Virus record (IMG/VR): IMGVR_UViG_3300020220_000221
Coordinates: 1-30,580 of that record
Source of the DNA: a virus
Length of the DNA stretch: 30,580 nt
Reading direction: 5' to 3' (one strand)
The position numbers were made by a program, and so were the translations under genes. The notes below the pieces were generated by a model, which saw only the letters and a program-made list of their open reading frames with translations, ran no database searches and was not told the DNA's origin. Shown piece by piece: positions 15,197 to 22,997 of this stretch. Position 1 is the first letter of the stretch. Each line of letters starts with the position of its first letter.

Positions 15197-15601
15197 ATGA
15201 GTTTATTCAACGAATTTAACATTTTGTTTCCGTATTTGAACTCGGTCCGAAAATTAGAGAATTATCTATCTTTTGACGTGGAATTTCCAAAAAAATGGAA
15301 AATACCTAAAAGGTTTGTTAATGAAGAACAAATAGTAGAAAGAACAGAGTCAGGTTCAGAATTCAGAAATTTTTCGTTTGTTTGCCCTTTTGTTGAAAAT
15401 GGTGTAGAAGAAACAATTAAAAATTTAAAAAGTATCATTTCATACAATAAAGAATTAGAAGAAAAAGAAAAATTGTTTAACTCAAAAGTACAAGAACTTA
15501 AAAATATTTTTGAAAAACAAAATTTAGAAAAATTACATAGCTTGAAATTTGAATTAATTAATAAAGAATTAACTTTTGATGATGGAGAAGAAACCAAATA
15601 G
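15197..15601 (+). CDS. hypothetical protein with C-terminal coiled coil
   Basis: A 134-residue protein. Residues 1-60 look globular (FNILFPYLNSVRKLENYLSF, EFPKKWKIPKRFV). Residues 75-125 form a charged coiled coil (ELEEKEKLFNSKVQELKNIF). The N-terminal part mentions a defined fold with conserved-looking aromatic and Pro residues, but I cannot assign it. The gene overlaps the next start by about 20 nt. Confidence 0.6.
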   Translation: MSLFNEFNILFPYLNSVRKLENYLSFDVEFPKKWKIPKRFVNEEQIVERTESGSEFRNFSFVCPFVENGVEETIKNLKSIISYNKELEEKEKLFNSKVQELKNIFEKQNLEKLHSLKFELINKELTFDDGEETK

Positions 15602-15785
15602 TAAGTTAGAAAAAGAAATTGATTGGTATTTGAATGAAATCGAAAAAGATAAAAAAGATCTTGAACTACAAAAAGAAAGTTTTATTGAAAACATAAAAAA
15701 ATTCAATAAAGAAGATCTATTACCAAAAAAACCACAAAAGTTAACAATATGGCAAAAAATAAGGAAGTCATTGATGGGATATTAG
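15579..15785 (+). CDS. small charged hypothetical protein
   Basis: A 68-residue helical protein, MMEKKPNSKLEKEIDWYLNE at the start, ending in a short amphipathic basic segment (KLTIWQKIRKSLMGY) that could touch a membrane. The ATG at 15579 (or 15582) is chosen over an upstream TTG. It overlaps the preceding gene by 23 nt and the next by 37 nt, so this cluster is unusually compressed. Confidence 0.5.
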   Translation: MMEKKPNSKLEKEIDWYLNEIEKDKKDLELQKESFIENIKKFNKEDLLPKKPQKLTIWQKIRKSLMGY

Positions 15786-16072
15786 AAAAACTTGCGTTGA
15801 TCTCCGAAGCTAGTCAAGATATATTTGAAGACGCAAAACCAACAATAATATACGAACTATCAGATGAGGACTATAAGGAGGTCCAAGACAATTTCAGAGA
15901 CGTTGATAAAAAATACAATAAGTTCAGAATAGAAATTTCAGGCGTAGATTTTATTATCATTAATTCAGAAAAAGTTGAAGATAAAAAAGTTGAAGAAGTT
16001 GAAGAAGTTACATTAATGACCAAAATAAAAAGATTATTTTCTAAAAGTAGTAAATCTCCTGTAAAGAATTGA
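15749..16072 (+). CDS. hypothetical protein, convergently overlapping a minus-strand gene
   Basis: A 107-residue acidic protein with a likely alpha/beta core (PTIIYELSDEDYKEV, KYNKFRIEISGVDFIIINSE), then a V/E/K-rich stretch and a basic tail (MTKIKRLFSKSSKSP). The start at 15749 is the first ATG and overlaps the upstream gene by 37 nt. Its 3' end overlaps the minus-strand gene at 16034-16666 by 39 nt, with no terminator visible between them. No family recognised. Confidence 0.55.
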   Translation: MAKNKEVIDGILEKLALISEASQDIFEDAKPTIIYELSDEDYKEVQDNFRDVDKKYNKFRIEISGVDFIIINSEKVEDKKVEEVEEVTLMTKIKRLFSKSSKSPVKN

Positions 16073-16666
16073 TTTATCAATTCCAAAAGAACTAAGTTGT
16101 TCGTACAATAATTTTTTCTGAACGGATGAAGTATCTGTAACAACGATACAATCCGTTCTTTTTTTGTCTATTAAAAAATTAGATAGACATTTCAAAAATC
16201 TTAAAGATTCATCACTTGTTTTGAAAGTAAACATAGAAAAGTTATTATCTTCTTGTACAAAAATTTTATTGTTTAAAACAAAAACTATCTTTATCACATT
16301 TGTTGATAAATAATTCTCATAAAAATATGTAAGATCTATTTTTTTATTTTTTTGATTATCGACAAATTTTTCTTCGATCGAAAACTTACTAATTTCTATC
16401 AGTTTATATTTGGAATCATCTAAATCCAATTTTATTTGTCTTCCATAGTCGTCTTTGAAAAAATAACTTGTAAAATCATTTTTGTTTTTAGTTATCAAAC
16501 CAATTTCAAAGTCACAAGAATTGTAACCATCAATTATCTTTTCGAAATATACCTCATTACTTTTTTTTAATTCTTCGAAAAAAACTTTAGCCTTTTCCTC
16601 TGTTTTAAATTTGTTGATTATTTTTTTCTTTTTTTTATTTTTGAAAAGTATTACCATGTAATTCAT
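16034..16666 (-). CDS. conserved phage protein of unknown function
   Basis: A 210-residue protein with an opening MNYMVILFKNKKKKKIINKF that looks like a small beta-alpha domain carrying a helix KTEEKAKVFFEELKK. Segments such as CDFEIGLITKN, FKDDYGRQIKLDLDD, RFLKCLSNFLIDKKRTDCIV and VTDTSSVQKKLLYEQL give the impression of a well-folded, conserved protein; I recall similar proteins in large Bacteroidota phages, all without known function. The start at 16666 is kept because the residues MNYMV fit the fold; an internal Met at 16657 is an alternative. It is divergent from dnaJ with only 29 nt between starts, so both promoters must be very compact. Confidence 0.65.
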   Translation of the reverse strand: MNYMVILFKNKKKKKIINKFKTEEKAKVFFEELKKSNEVYFEKIIDGYNSCDFEIGLITKNKNDFTSYFFKDDYGRQIKLDLDDSKYKLIEISKFSIEEKFVDNQKNKKIDLTYFYENYLSTNVIKIVFVLNNKIFVQEDNNFSMFTFKTSDESLRFLKCLSNFLIDKKRTDCIVVTDTSSVQKKLLYEQLSSFGIDKSILYRRFTTFRK

Positions 16667-16695
16667 GAATTAATTATAAAAAAATTTTTTTTTAA

Positions 16696-17613
16696 ATGAA
16701 CAACGAAAACTATTATAATATATTGGGAGTGAACGAAAACGTTTCACAGGATGAACTTAAAAAGGTTTATAGAAAACTTGCAAAAGAAAAACATCCAGAT
16801 GCGGGGGGAAATGAAGACGAGTTCAAGAAGATATCAGAAGCATATGATATTTTAGGGAACGAAGAAAAAAGGTCTGATTATGATAGAAGAAGAAAAAATC
16901 CATTTGGTGGATTTGGAGACATGGGGGATATTTTTTCAAGCATGTTCAATCAAAACAAACAAAGAAGATCCGTACCAATTACAAAACTTGATATGAATGT
17001 AGGAGTTTTGGAGTCATATAAAGGAGTGAAAAAACAAGTTTCTTATCAAAGAAAAAAAATGTGTGACCCTTGTCAAGGATCTGGTGGAAAAAAACAAACT
17101 TGTCAAACTTGTAAAGGAGAAGGTGTATTATGGAAAGAATTTGGTAGTGGGATGTTTGTTCAGATGGTGCAAACAGTTTGTAATGTGTGTAATGGTTTTG
17201 GTGAAAAAATAATCGAACCTTGTTTTGTGTGTAATGGAACAGGAAATATAGGGGAAATTAAACAAGTTGAAATAAAATTACCACACGGAGTTGATAATGG
17301 TCAATTTGTTAAATTAACAGGTATGGGTGATTTTGCTGATGGTACGTATGGGGATTTAATTGTTAGAGTTAATTTACAACCAGAAAGCAACTTTGACAAG
17401 TACGAAAACCATTTAGTTTATAATGCTTTTTTAAATTTGGATGATATCAAAAATGGAAATCTGAATGTTCCACATCCTGATGGTGAATTGAATGTTAAAC
17501 TCCCCAAAAAAATAGACACATCAATTCCTCTCAGAGTTAAATCCAAAGGATTTAAATACAACACAGTTGGAGATTTGATTATAAATCAATACTTAAGATT
17601 TGACAGAGATTAA
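16696..17613 (+). CDS. dnaJ: DnaJ-like co-chaperone (type I J-protein)
   Basis: A 305-residue J-protein. J domain at about 5-68, with YYNILGVNENVS and the catalytic HPD at 33-35, followed by a short Gly/Phe stretch (NPFGGFGDMGD). The zinc-finger region (about 118-180) has four CxxC pairs: CDPCQGSG, CQTCKGEG, CNVCNGFG and CFVCNGTG. A C-terminal substrate-binding domain starts at VEIKLPHGVDNGQFV. Bacterial DnaJ is about 375 residues; the last part with the dimerisation helix is shortened. It would recruit and stimulate the host DnaK for folding or remodelling of phage proteins. No DnaK is encoded in the window. Confidence 0.93.
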   Translation: MNNENYYNILGVNENVSQDELKKVYRKLAKEKHPDAGGNEDEFKKISEAYDILGNEEKRSDYDRRRKNPFGGFGDMGDIFSSMFNQNKQRRSVPITKLDMNVGVLESYKGVKKQVSYQRKKMCDPCQGSGGKKQTCQTCKGEGVLWKEFGSGMFVQMVQTVCNVCNGFGEKIIEPCFVCNGTGNIGEIKQVEIKLPHGVDNGQFVKLTGMGDFADGTYGDLIVRVNLQPESNFDKYENHLVYNAFLNLDDIKNGNLNVPHPDGELNVKLPKKIDTSIPLRVKSKGFKYNTVGDLIINQYLRFDRD

Positions 17614-17771
17614 AAAAGTGATTTAATATCTTTGATCATAGATATCAATCCATATATTGATAGAAAGGTCATTATTCCACCCAAAATAAAAACTAATCTT
17701 TGGGTAATTTTAACTTGTTTACTTTCCTTACAAGTTGGGCATTTAACTTCTGTTGCTTTTTTATTTTCCAT
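17610..17771 (-). CDS. small zinc-knuckle membrane protein
   Basis: A 53-residue minus-strand frame, MENKKATEVKCPTCKESKQV at the start, with one CPTC knuckle (residues 11-14) followed by a single membrane helix (about 27-46, LVFILGGIMTFLSIYGLISM). Its stop overlaps the stop of dnaJ by 4 nt (17610-17613), a convergent arrangement. The coherent Cys motif plus membrane helix argues that the frame is real. Function unknown. Confidence 0.6.
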   Translation of the reverse strand: MENKKATEVKCPTCKESKQVKITQRLVFILGGIMTFLSIYGLISMIKDIKSLF

Positions 17772-17866
17772 ACTTATAATTTAATTATCAATCAGTTGAA
17801 AATAAATATCAAAAACACTATTTATTTTTTGACGCACTTTTTTATGTTAATTGATATTTATAAAAT

Positions 17867-18034
17867 ATGGGTAAAATAGGAAGACCAAAAAAAAATGAAA
17901 AAAATAAAAAGGTAAAATACGGCATCAGTATTGATCGATTTTTATTTGATAAAATGAAAAATGAAGAAATAAGCATTTCTAAATTCATACAAAATTTAGT
18001 TAAGGAGTATTATGAAAAGAAAGAAATTCAATGA
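17867..18034 (+). CDS. ribbon-helix-helix (Arc/MetJ/CopG-type) DNA-binding protein
   Basis: A 55-residue protein. After a basic opening with GRPKKNEKNKK, the segment VKYGISIDRFLFDKMKNEEI followed by SISKFIQNLVKEYYE has the pattern of a ribbon-helix-helix repressor: a beta strand, helix A, a turn with S-x-S-x-F-I, and helix B. Such proteins bind operators as dimers. The gene overlaps the start of the LAGLIDADG endonuclease gene by 23 nt, so the two are translationally linked; it may control the endonuclease. Promoter not clear; TATAAAAT precedes the ATG by one base. Confidence 0.6.
   Translation: MGKIGRPKKNEKNKKVKYGISIDRFLFDKMKNEEISISKFIQNLVKEYYEKKEIQ
18002..18007 (+). promoter_or_regulatory. 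Shine-Dalgarno-like site of the homing endonuclease
   Basis: AAGGAG lies 4 nt before the ATG at 18012. Nearly all other genes in the window lack such a site, as expected for a Bacteroidota phage. It is inside the coding sequence of the ribbon-helix-helix gene (codons for Lys-Glu), so it might be coincidental. Confidence 0.4.
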
Positions 18035-18695
18035 AGATTACTTTGAAATAATAGATACGGCTGAAAAAGCGTATTTTCTTGGTTTTATTTTTGCGGATGG
18101 GTGTTTAATTGATAATCCAAAAGAATATAGATATAAATTAAATATTAAAATTAATAATAAAGATGAAAAAATACTTGAAAGGTTTATATCGTTATTAGAT
18201 AGTGATGTTGAAATATGGAGAAGTAAAAAAAGAGATATTTCTGAAGTTGGATTCTCTAGTAAAAAAATGATAAATGATTTAAAAAATATTGGAATACACC
18301 AAAATAAAACATACACAATTGAATACCCTGAAATTAATGAAAAACTCGAAAGACATTTTTTACGAGGATATTTTGATGGTGATGGGTGTATTAGAATTAA
18401 TGAAGATAAACGAGGTCAATATAAACGAGGAGACCTAAGAATTGTTGGTGGTTCAGTTAAGTTTATAAAAACTTTAAACGATAGGATGGGTAAACTGTTT
18501 GGGGTTAATGTTAATAAACTTTATGGGCCAAAAAATAAAGAATATAAATTTATTGGTTGGGCGGGTATGTCTGATATTGAAAAAATCTACAAAGGATTTT
18601 ATTCTGATACTGACTTGTTTTTGATTAGGAAAAAAATTATCTTTGATGAGGTTATAGGTATAATCAGAGAAAAATATAAATACAGAAAAAAATAA
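18012..18695 (+). CDS. LAGLIDADG homing endonuclease
   Basis: A 227-residue endonuclease with two LAGLIDADG dodecapeptide motifs: AYFLGFIFADGC (about 20-31), where FIFADG carries the catalytic Asp, and HFLRGYFDGDGCI near 113-126. A two-motif, monomeric architecture that makes a double-strand break at a long target and promotes copying of its own gene. It appears free-standing; no intron or intein splice features are seen. It overlaps the ribbon-helix-helix gene by 23 nt and ends 5 nt before the methylase frame that lacks an ATG, so its insertion site is probably at or near the start of that gene. Confidence 0.88.
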   Translation: MKRKKFNEDYFEIIDTAEKAYFLGFIFADGCLIDNPKEYRYKLNIKINNKDEKILERFISLLDSDVEIWRSKKRDISEVGFSSKKMINDLKNIGIHQNKTYTIEYPEINEKLERHFLRGYFDGDGCIRINEDKRGQYKRGDLRIVGGSVKFIKTLNDRMGKLFGVNVNKLYGPKNKEYKFIGWAGMSDIEKIYKGFYSDTDLFLIRKKIIFDEVIGIIREKYKYRKK

Positions 18696-18700
18696 AAATT

Positions 18701-19540
18701 TTGGTTTCGTACATTGGAGGTAAAAGTAAAATTGGAAAGTGGATTGTCCCTTTCTATGATAAAAATATGGAGGTTTATTTAGAGACCTTTGGCGGAATGT
18801 TTTGGTGTTTTTATAACATGGACCTAAATCAATTCCCAAACTTACAGAAAGTTGTTTATAACGACTTTAACCCACTTAATTACAATTTATTCAAGTGCGT
18901 TCAAAACCCAACAGAATTACTACGAGCAATCAACTCTATTGATTGTCAAAAACAGGGGGTTGATGTTACACCTGAACTATATCGTGAACAATTTGTAAGC
19001 TTTCAGGCTGAAATTTTTAATCAAGGTTTCAGCGTACAACCTGGCAATTATGAAGTGGCCGCAAAATACGTTTATATTCTAACACAAGTTTTTAGTGGGT
19101 CAAAACCTGAAACATCAAACTTCATTGATCTTAAAGGAAAATACAAATCAAAGTATCTTACGTTTAGAGACAAGTTATCTAAACCTGATTGGGTGGATCA
19201 TTTTTTAAAAATCACGGACGTTGAGAATATGGATTTTTCAGATGTAGTTCAAAAGTATGACTCACCATCAACATACATTTATTTGGATCCGCCTTATTGG
19301 AAAACTGAAAACTACTATTCAAACCACGACTTTGATAGACAAGATCATGAGAGGTTGGCAAACGTATTACACGGAGTCCAAGGTAAGTTTTCATTATCAT
19401 ATTATGATTTTGAACTACTTCACAAGTGGTTTCCTGAAGATCAATATACTTGGGTTAGAAAAGAATTTGCAAAGGCCGCGGCGGCCAAGAAGGGTGAGAA
19501 ACAAAACATGGGGGAAGAATTACTTATTATGAACTATTAA
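18701..19540 (+). CDS. Dam-like N6-adenine DNA methyltransferase (D12 class) with non-ATG start
   Basis: A 279-residue alpha-class adenine methyltransferase. Motif I-like YIGGKSKIGKWIVPFY lies at the N-terminus, ETFGGMFW resembles the F-x-G-G AdoMet loop, YNDFNP is the acidic motif, and YLDPPYWKTENYY carries catalytic DPPY. All motif positions fit D12 enzymes. The annotated start is TTG at 18701; reading upstream in frame gives only ATA, AAA, ATT before a stop at 18677, and no ATG. Family members normally have a few residues before Y-x-GGK, so the original start is either replaced by TTG or ATT, or was lost when the endonuclease gene was inserted. A GC-rich Ala-Lys patch occurs near 19474-19486. 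Confidence 0.88.
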   Translation: MVSYIGGKSKIGKWIVPFYDKNMEVYLETFGGMFWCFYNMDLNQFPNLQKVVYNDFNPLNYNLFKCVQNPTELLRAINSIDCQKQGVDVTPELYREQFVSFQAEIFNQGFSVQPGNYEVAAKYVYILTQVFSGSKPETSNFIDLKGKYKSKYLTFRDKLSKPDWVDHFLKITDVENMDFSDVVQKYDSPSTYIYLDPPYWKTENYYSNHDFDRQDHERLANVLHGVQGKFSLSYYDFELLHKWFPEDQYTWVRKEFAKAAAAKKGEKQNMGEELLIMNY

Positions 19541-19580
19541 TTTTTTTTTATAATCAAATATTTATTAAAAAAACAAATTC

Positions 19581-21479
19581 ATGGACTTAGTCAAAATATT
19601 GTCTACTGTGGTAGAAAAAAAATCTATTAGTACAAAACTTGTTATTAATGAGGCGTTGTCAAAAAAAGTAATTGAGAAACTTTTGAAAAAATTTAAAACG
19701 CAAACAAAAGATGACGATTCGGTTATTCTTAAAACAATCGAAGGTTTTAGTAAATTCAAAGATAGTTTACCAACTGGTAAGAGGGATATTACTCAATATG
19801 ATTATTTACCTTTAAAAAATATCGTTCTAACTAAAGAAACAAAAAAATTAGAAAAAGAATCATATCCAAAATACATAGAACAAAACAAAGGGGCTAATAA
19901 AAACGATGTAAAAAAAGCCCTAAAAAAATATTTTGAGTTGTATCCTTTGTTGGCTCCAAATCAAAGAAATTTAGACAAACTACCATACCTGAAATTAATT
20001 GAATTCTTACAACAAAAGTTTAATACAATTATTACTGCCGCGGCAACAAAAAAGTTCAAAGAAGAAGCACCTTCAATCACAAATGAACAATTAATTTATT
20101 ATATATCTGCTTACTTAGACAACTATAATAACTTACCTGAAACTACACCACCAATATTATTCATGACTTTTGAACAATTGGAACATGTAGTTGATGGTTT
20201 GGGTGGAATTTCTGACGACTTGAAAAAACCAAAACGTCAGTATGACGACATCGAAAGAATCTATGATCAAGACAACCTTTTGATATTTAAACCAAACGGA
20301 AAAGAACAATGTGTAAGATTGGCACATGGTAGAAGTTGGTGTATATCAAGAGAAGGAGGAAGTAATCTTTATTACAATTATAGATTAGATAAAAATTTAA
20401 CAATCTACTATGTTATAGATTTAGATAAACCATACGGTGATTTAGATTTTGCTAGTGTAATACTTGTTGATAAATACGGTAGAAAAAGAATTGCAGATGG
20501 AAAAAATATGGCAGGAGGATACTCTGGACATAACGTAGAAAGTTGGGACACAATAAGTAAAAAAGTTCCAAAAATTGCCGACAAAGAGAATTTATTTGTA
20601 CCTGACCCATTAACTGATAAAGAACAGGATCTATTTTACAAATATAGAAATGCATCAGTAAGTCAAGATGCGGTAAAAGAATTAGGAAGTGAAGACGCAG
20701 CAGAAATGTGGTTAGAATTAAGAAGTCCTGACCTCAGCAATTATCCAAACGGAAGTACTGTATATACAAATTTACCTGACGAACTTAAGAAAAAATATAT
20801 AAGTTTAGATTTAGGACTGACATCTGAAATGATTAAAAATTCTTCACCTGAGGTTTTAAAACTTTATGCGTCACGTCAATTAGAAAAGATACTTAGAAAG
20901 TCACTAAATGAATTGAAAAGCACTGATATTAGTTTCTTAAAAACACCAATTATGGCTCAACATAAGGAAGGTTTGAAAGAAAGATTTGCTAGTGAATTAA
21001 CTATGGGTGGTAATGACAAAGGATATATTTCTTTGGAATACCCTAACGATATAAGTTCCAAATTTGCCGCTTTGTATGGTTTTGATACTTTTTTCGATTC
21101 ATTACCAAATGATATTGAGTTTTTAACTTTGGAAAATAAATCAGGAGAACCTATGACGGAAAAAATACCTGAAAGTATCTCGAGATTCCAAAACCTAACC
21201 ACATTGGTTATTATAAATTTTATAGATGAATTACCAAACAACATTGGAGATTTGAAAAATTTAGGGTTTTTGAGTATTAATGATTGTCCGAATCTAAAAT
21301 CTTTTCCTGACTCTATTTCCAAACTCAGTTGTTTAGAGTATTTTTCACTTGAAGGATCAAATACTCAAAATTTAAAATTACCTGAAAGCGCAAAACCATA
21401 TATGAAACTTCATTCTGATTTTGTTGAGTTAGATTTTCCTGAGAATATGAGACAGCATTGCGAACCAATAAAATATTAG
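19581..21479 (+). CDS. large protein with WC-containing domain and leucine-rich repeats
   Basis: A 632-residue protein. Residues 1-190 are helical and charged. A domain at about 225-325 contains CVRLAHGRSWCISREGGSNL and then YYVIDLDKPYGDLDFASVIL; I recall this W-C-(T/I)-(S) domain from proteins of large phages, always without known function. Residues 395-600 hold leucine-rich repeats, clearest in IPESISRFQNLTTLVI, LPNNIGDLKNLGFLSI and FPDSISKLSCLEYFSL, spaced about 23 residues. Leucine-rich repeats usually bind proteins. No signal peptide or membrane helix. It may be a virion-associated or host-interaction factor. The preceding intergenic stretch is 40 nt. Confidence 0.65.
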   Translation: MDLVKILSTVVEKKSISTKLVINEALSKKVIEKLLKKFKTQTKDDDSVILKTIEGFSKFKDSLPTGKRDITQYDYLPLKNIVLTKETKKLEKESYPKYIEQNKGANKNDVKKALKKYFELYPLLAPNQRNLDKLPYLKLIEFLQQKFNTIITAAATKKFKEEAPSITNEQLIYYISAYLDNYNNLPETTPPILFMTFEQLEHVVDGLGGISDDLKKPKRQYDDIERIYDQDNLLIFKPNGKEQCVRLAHGRSWCISREGGSNLYYNYRLDKNLTIYYVIDLDKPYGDLDFASVILVDKYGRKRIADGKNMAGGYSGHNVESWDTISKKVPKIADKENLFVPDPLTDKEQDLFYKYRNASVSQDAVKELGSEDAAEMWLELRSPDLSNYPNGSTVYTNLPDELKKKYISLDLGLTSEMIKNSSPEVLKLYASRQLEKILRKSLNELKSTDISFLKTPIMAQHKEGLKERFASELTMGGNDKGYISLEYPNDISSKFAALYGFDTFFDSLPNDIEFLTLENKSGEPMTEKIPESISRFQNLTTLVIINFIDELPNNIGDLKNLGFLSINDCPNLKSFPDSISKLSCLEYFSLEGSNTQNLKLPESAKPYMKLHSDFVELDFPENMRQHCEPIKY

Positions 21480-21482
21480 AAT

Positions 21483-21779
21483 ATGAAAAACATAGATTGT
21501 GAGATCTACATAAGCCAACTAATTTCTTTCTTTGAAAACAACCCAAACGATTTAATAATTTTGATTGGGGACTTACAAAAAAAAGATTTCTACGATAAGT
21601 TAAAAGAGAGGTGTGAAAAAAATTCTGAAAATGGAGATGATTACATTTTAAGTCGACAACAGATTGTTGACATCATATTAGAATTAAAAATACCCGAACT
21701 TAATAATGTTGTAGACCCACAAAACCTTATTGATGGTGTGATACAAAAAACCAAATGGGGAGAAATTAATTTAAATTAA
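21483..21779 (+). CDS. hypothetical protein
   Basis: A 98-residue acidic, helical protein (MKNIDCEIYISQLISFFENN...), starting 3 nt after the leucine-rich-repeat protein and so probably cotranscribed. Segment DYILSRQQIVDIILELKIPE looks like a helix-turn-helix, but no binding motif is certain. It ends before the promoter region of the DUF932 gene. No family recognised. Confidence 0.55.
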   Translation: MKNIDCEIYISQLISFFENNPNDLIILIGDLQKKDFYDKLKERCEKNSENGDDYILSRQQIVDIILELKIPELNNVVDPQNLIDGVIQKTKWGEINLN

Positions 21780-21790
21780 ACTCAAAAAAA

Positions 21791-21821
21791 TTTTACAATT
21801 AAAAAAAAAGTTTTATCTTTG
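21791..21821 (+). promoter_or_regulatory. putative Bacteroidota-type promoter (-7 TATCTTTG)
   Basis: TATCTTTG at 21814-21821 fits TANNTTTG and ends 22 nt before the ATG at 21844. A TTTTAC stretch (21791-21796) sits in the -33 region and an A-tract fills the spacer, as at 7484-7514. Confidence 0.5.
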
Positions 21822-21843
21822 TATTCTAATAACAAAACAATAT

Positions 21844-22599
21844 ATGGAATACACATCAGAACTAATCAAAAAATTTGCCCCTTCGGCATTCGCAACTTCC
21901 CCATCTCCAAAAATGACAAACAAATATACCTTTGTTCCTACGGATCAGGTTATTGAGTTTTTTGATCGTGAAGGATGGAAAGTTTCATCAGTAAAACAAA
22001 CTGGTAAAGGTATACATGGTCTCCACGAGATCAAGTTTCGAAACAGTGAATTACCAAAAGTAGGAGACACTTTGGTTGAGGCCATAATACGTAATTCACA
22101 CAACGGCACATCGGCTTTCTCCATGAGTGCAGGACTTTTTCGTTTGGTATGTTCTAACGGACTTACAGTACCAACCGCAGTTGCTGAAAAATTTACAATG
22201 AGACACAATCATTTTGGTCTTGATGATGTTAAAGAGTTGGCTGACAATTTTTCAAAAAAACTACCTTTAATTGAAACATCAGTCGGAAGTATGATGGCTC
22301 GTGAGTTAAACACAGATGAAAAAATTGATTTTGTTCGCAAATCTGCACAAATCCGTTTTGGAGTTGAAAAAACTTTGAACGACTTGGAAATCATGAACTT
22401 GTTAACCCCGAACCGAAAAGACGATGAAGGAGACGACATGTGGAGAATCTTCAACGTAGTACAAGAAAAATTTGTAAGAGGAGGAGCACAGGTGATGAAC
22501 AACAAAGGACGAGTTGTCAAAATGAGAAAAATTGATAACATACTTTCTCAAAACACAATCAATACGAAACTTTGGCAATTAGCAGAAGAAATGATTTAA
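21844..22599 (+). CDS. DUF932 family protein
   Basis: A 251-residue protein of the DUF932 phage/plasmid family. Supporting segments are the central block EAIIRNSHNGTSAFSMSAGL followed by FRLVCSNGLTV, and the downstream helices with RHNHFGLDDVKELADNFSKK. Family members are about 250-350 residues, so this is full or near full length. Their role is unknown. Codon use looks a little more GC-balanced than that of its neighbours. It is a single-gene transcription unit, with a host-type promoter in front and a perfect terminator 5 nt behind, which suggests strong early expression. Confidence 0.8.
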   Translation: MEYTSELIKKFAPSAFATSPSPKMTNKYTFVPTDQVIEFFDREGWKVSSVKQTGKGIHGLHEIKFRNSELPKVGDTLVEAIIRNSHNGTSAFSMSAGLFRLVCSNGLTVPTAVAEKFTMRHNHFGLDDVKELADNFSKKLPLIETSVGSMMARELNTDEKIDFVRKSAQIRFGVEKTLNDLEIMNLLTPNRKDDEGDDMWRIFNVVQEKFVRGGAQVMNNKGRVVKMRKIDNILSQNTINTKLWQLAEEMI

Positions 22600-22604
22600 T
22601 TAAT

Positions 22605-22635
22605 AAAAAGTGGTGACTTTGTTACCACTTTTTTT
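22605..22635. terminator. intrinsic terminator (long symmetric stem)
   Basis: AAAAAGTGGTGAC (22605-22617) pairs with GTTACCACTTTTT (22621-22633) around a 3-nt loop, with one G-T pair, and ends in a 7-T run on the plus strand. The A-run at the other end would let it work on both strands. Confidence 0.85.
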
Positions 22636-22646
22636 ATATTGTAAGT

Positions 22647-22997
22647 ATGGAAGAAAAATTATTATTTAGTAAAGAATCAAATTTTTTGGATATTTTGGAA
22701 AAAACGCAAAATAAAATATATTGTTCTGTGTATCTTTCATCACAATATTCCTTAACTCCCGAATTACTGATGTCAAAAAACTATCAAGTCGAGTATTTAG
22801 ATTCTGTTGAGATTAATGGAAAAATATATCACAAACAGGGTATTTTCAAAAACAAATCCAATATTTATTTATATCTTGCTAAAAGCAAAGTTTCACTATC
22901 ATCTTATGAAATAAAAGTTTTTTATGAATCAGAAAAAATGAGTGAAGCTTTATTCTTCATTAAAAATTTAAATAAACTAAAAGAAAATGGAAATTAG
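22647..22997 (+). CDS. hypothetical protein
   Basis: A 116-residue alpha/beta protein (KIYCSVYLSSQYSLTPELLM, YQVEYLDSVEINGKIYHKQG, YEIKVFYESEKMSEALFFIK) without visible catalytic motifs. It begins 11 nt after a terminator and overlaps the thioredoxin gene by 11 nt, so it heads the thioredoxin-glutaredoxin transcript. No family recognised. Confidence 0.55.
   Translation: MEEKLLFSKESNFLDILEKTQNKIYCSVYLSSQYSLTPELLMSKNYQVEYLDSVEINGKIYHKQGIFKNKSNIYLYLAKSKVSLSSYEIKVFYESEKMSEALFFIKNLNKLKENGN

Noticed and set aside
17627-17634. TATCTTTG matching the host promoter -7 element
   Set aside because: It lies inside the minus-strand zinc-knuckle gene, with no plus-strand gene starting nearby.
18012-18720. 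Group I intron or intein carrying the LAGLIDADG endonuclease
   Set aside because: No intron core or splice-like exon continuity is seen, and the frame lacks intein splicing motifs; the gene appears free-standing.
19474-19486. GC-rich near-palindrome in the Dam-like gene as a recombination or attachment site
   Set aside because: It encodes a short Ala run in an otherwise normal reading frame and is not a true palindrome.
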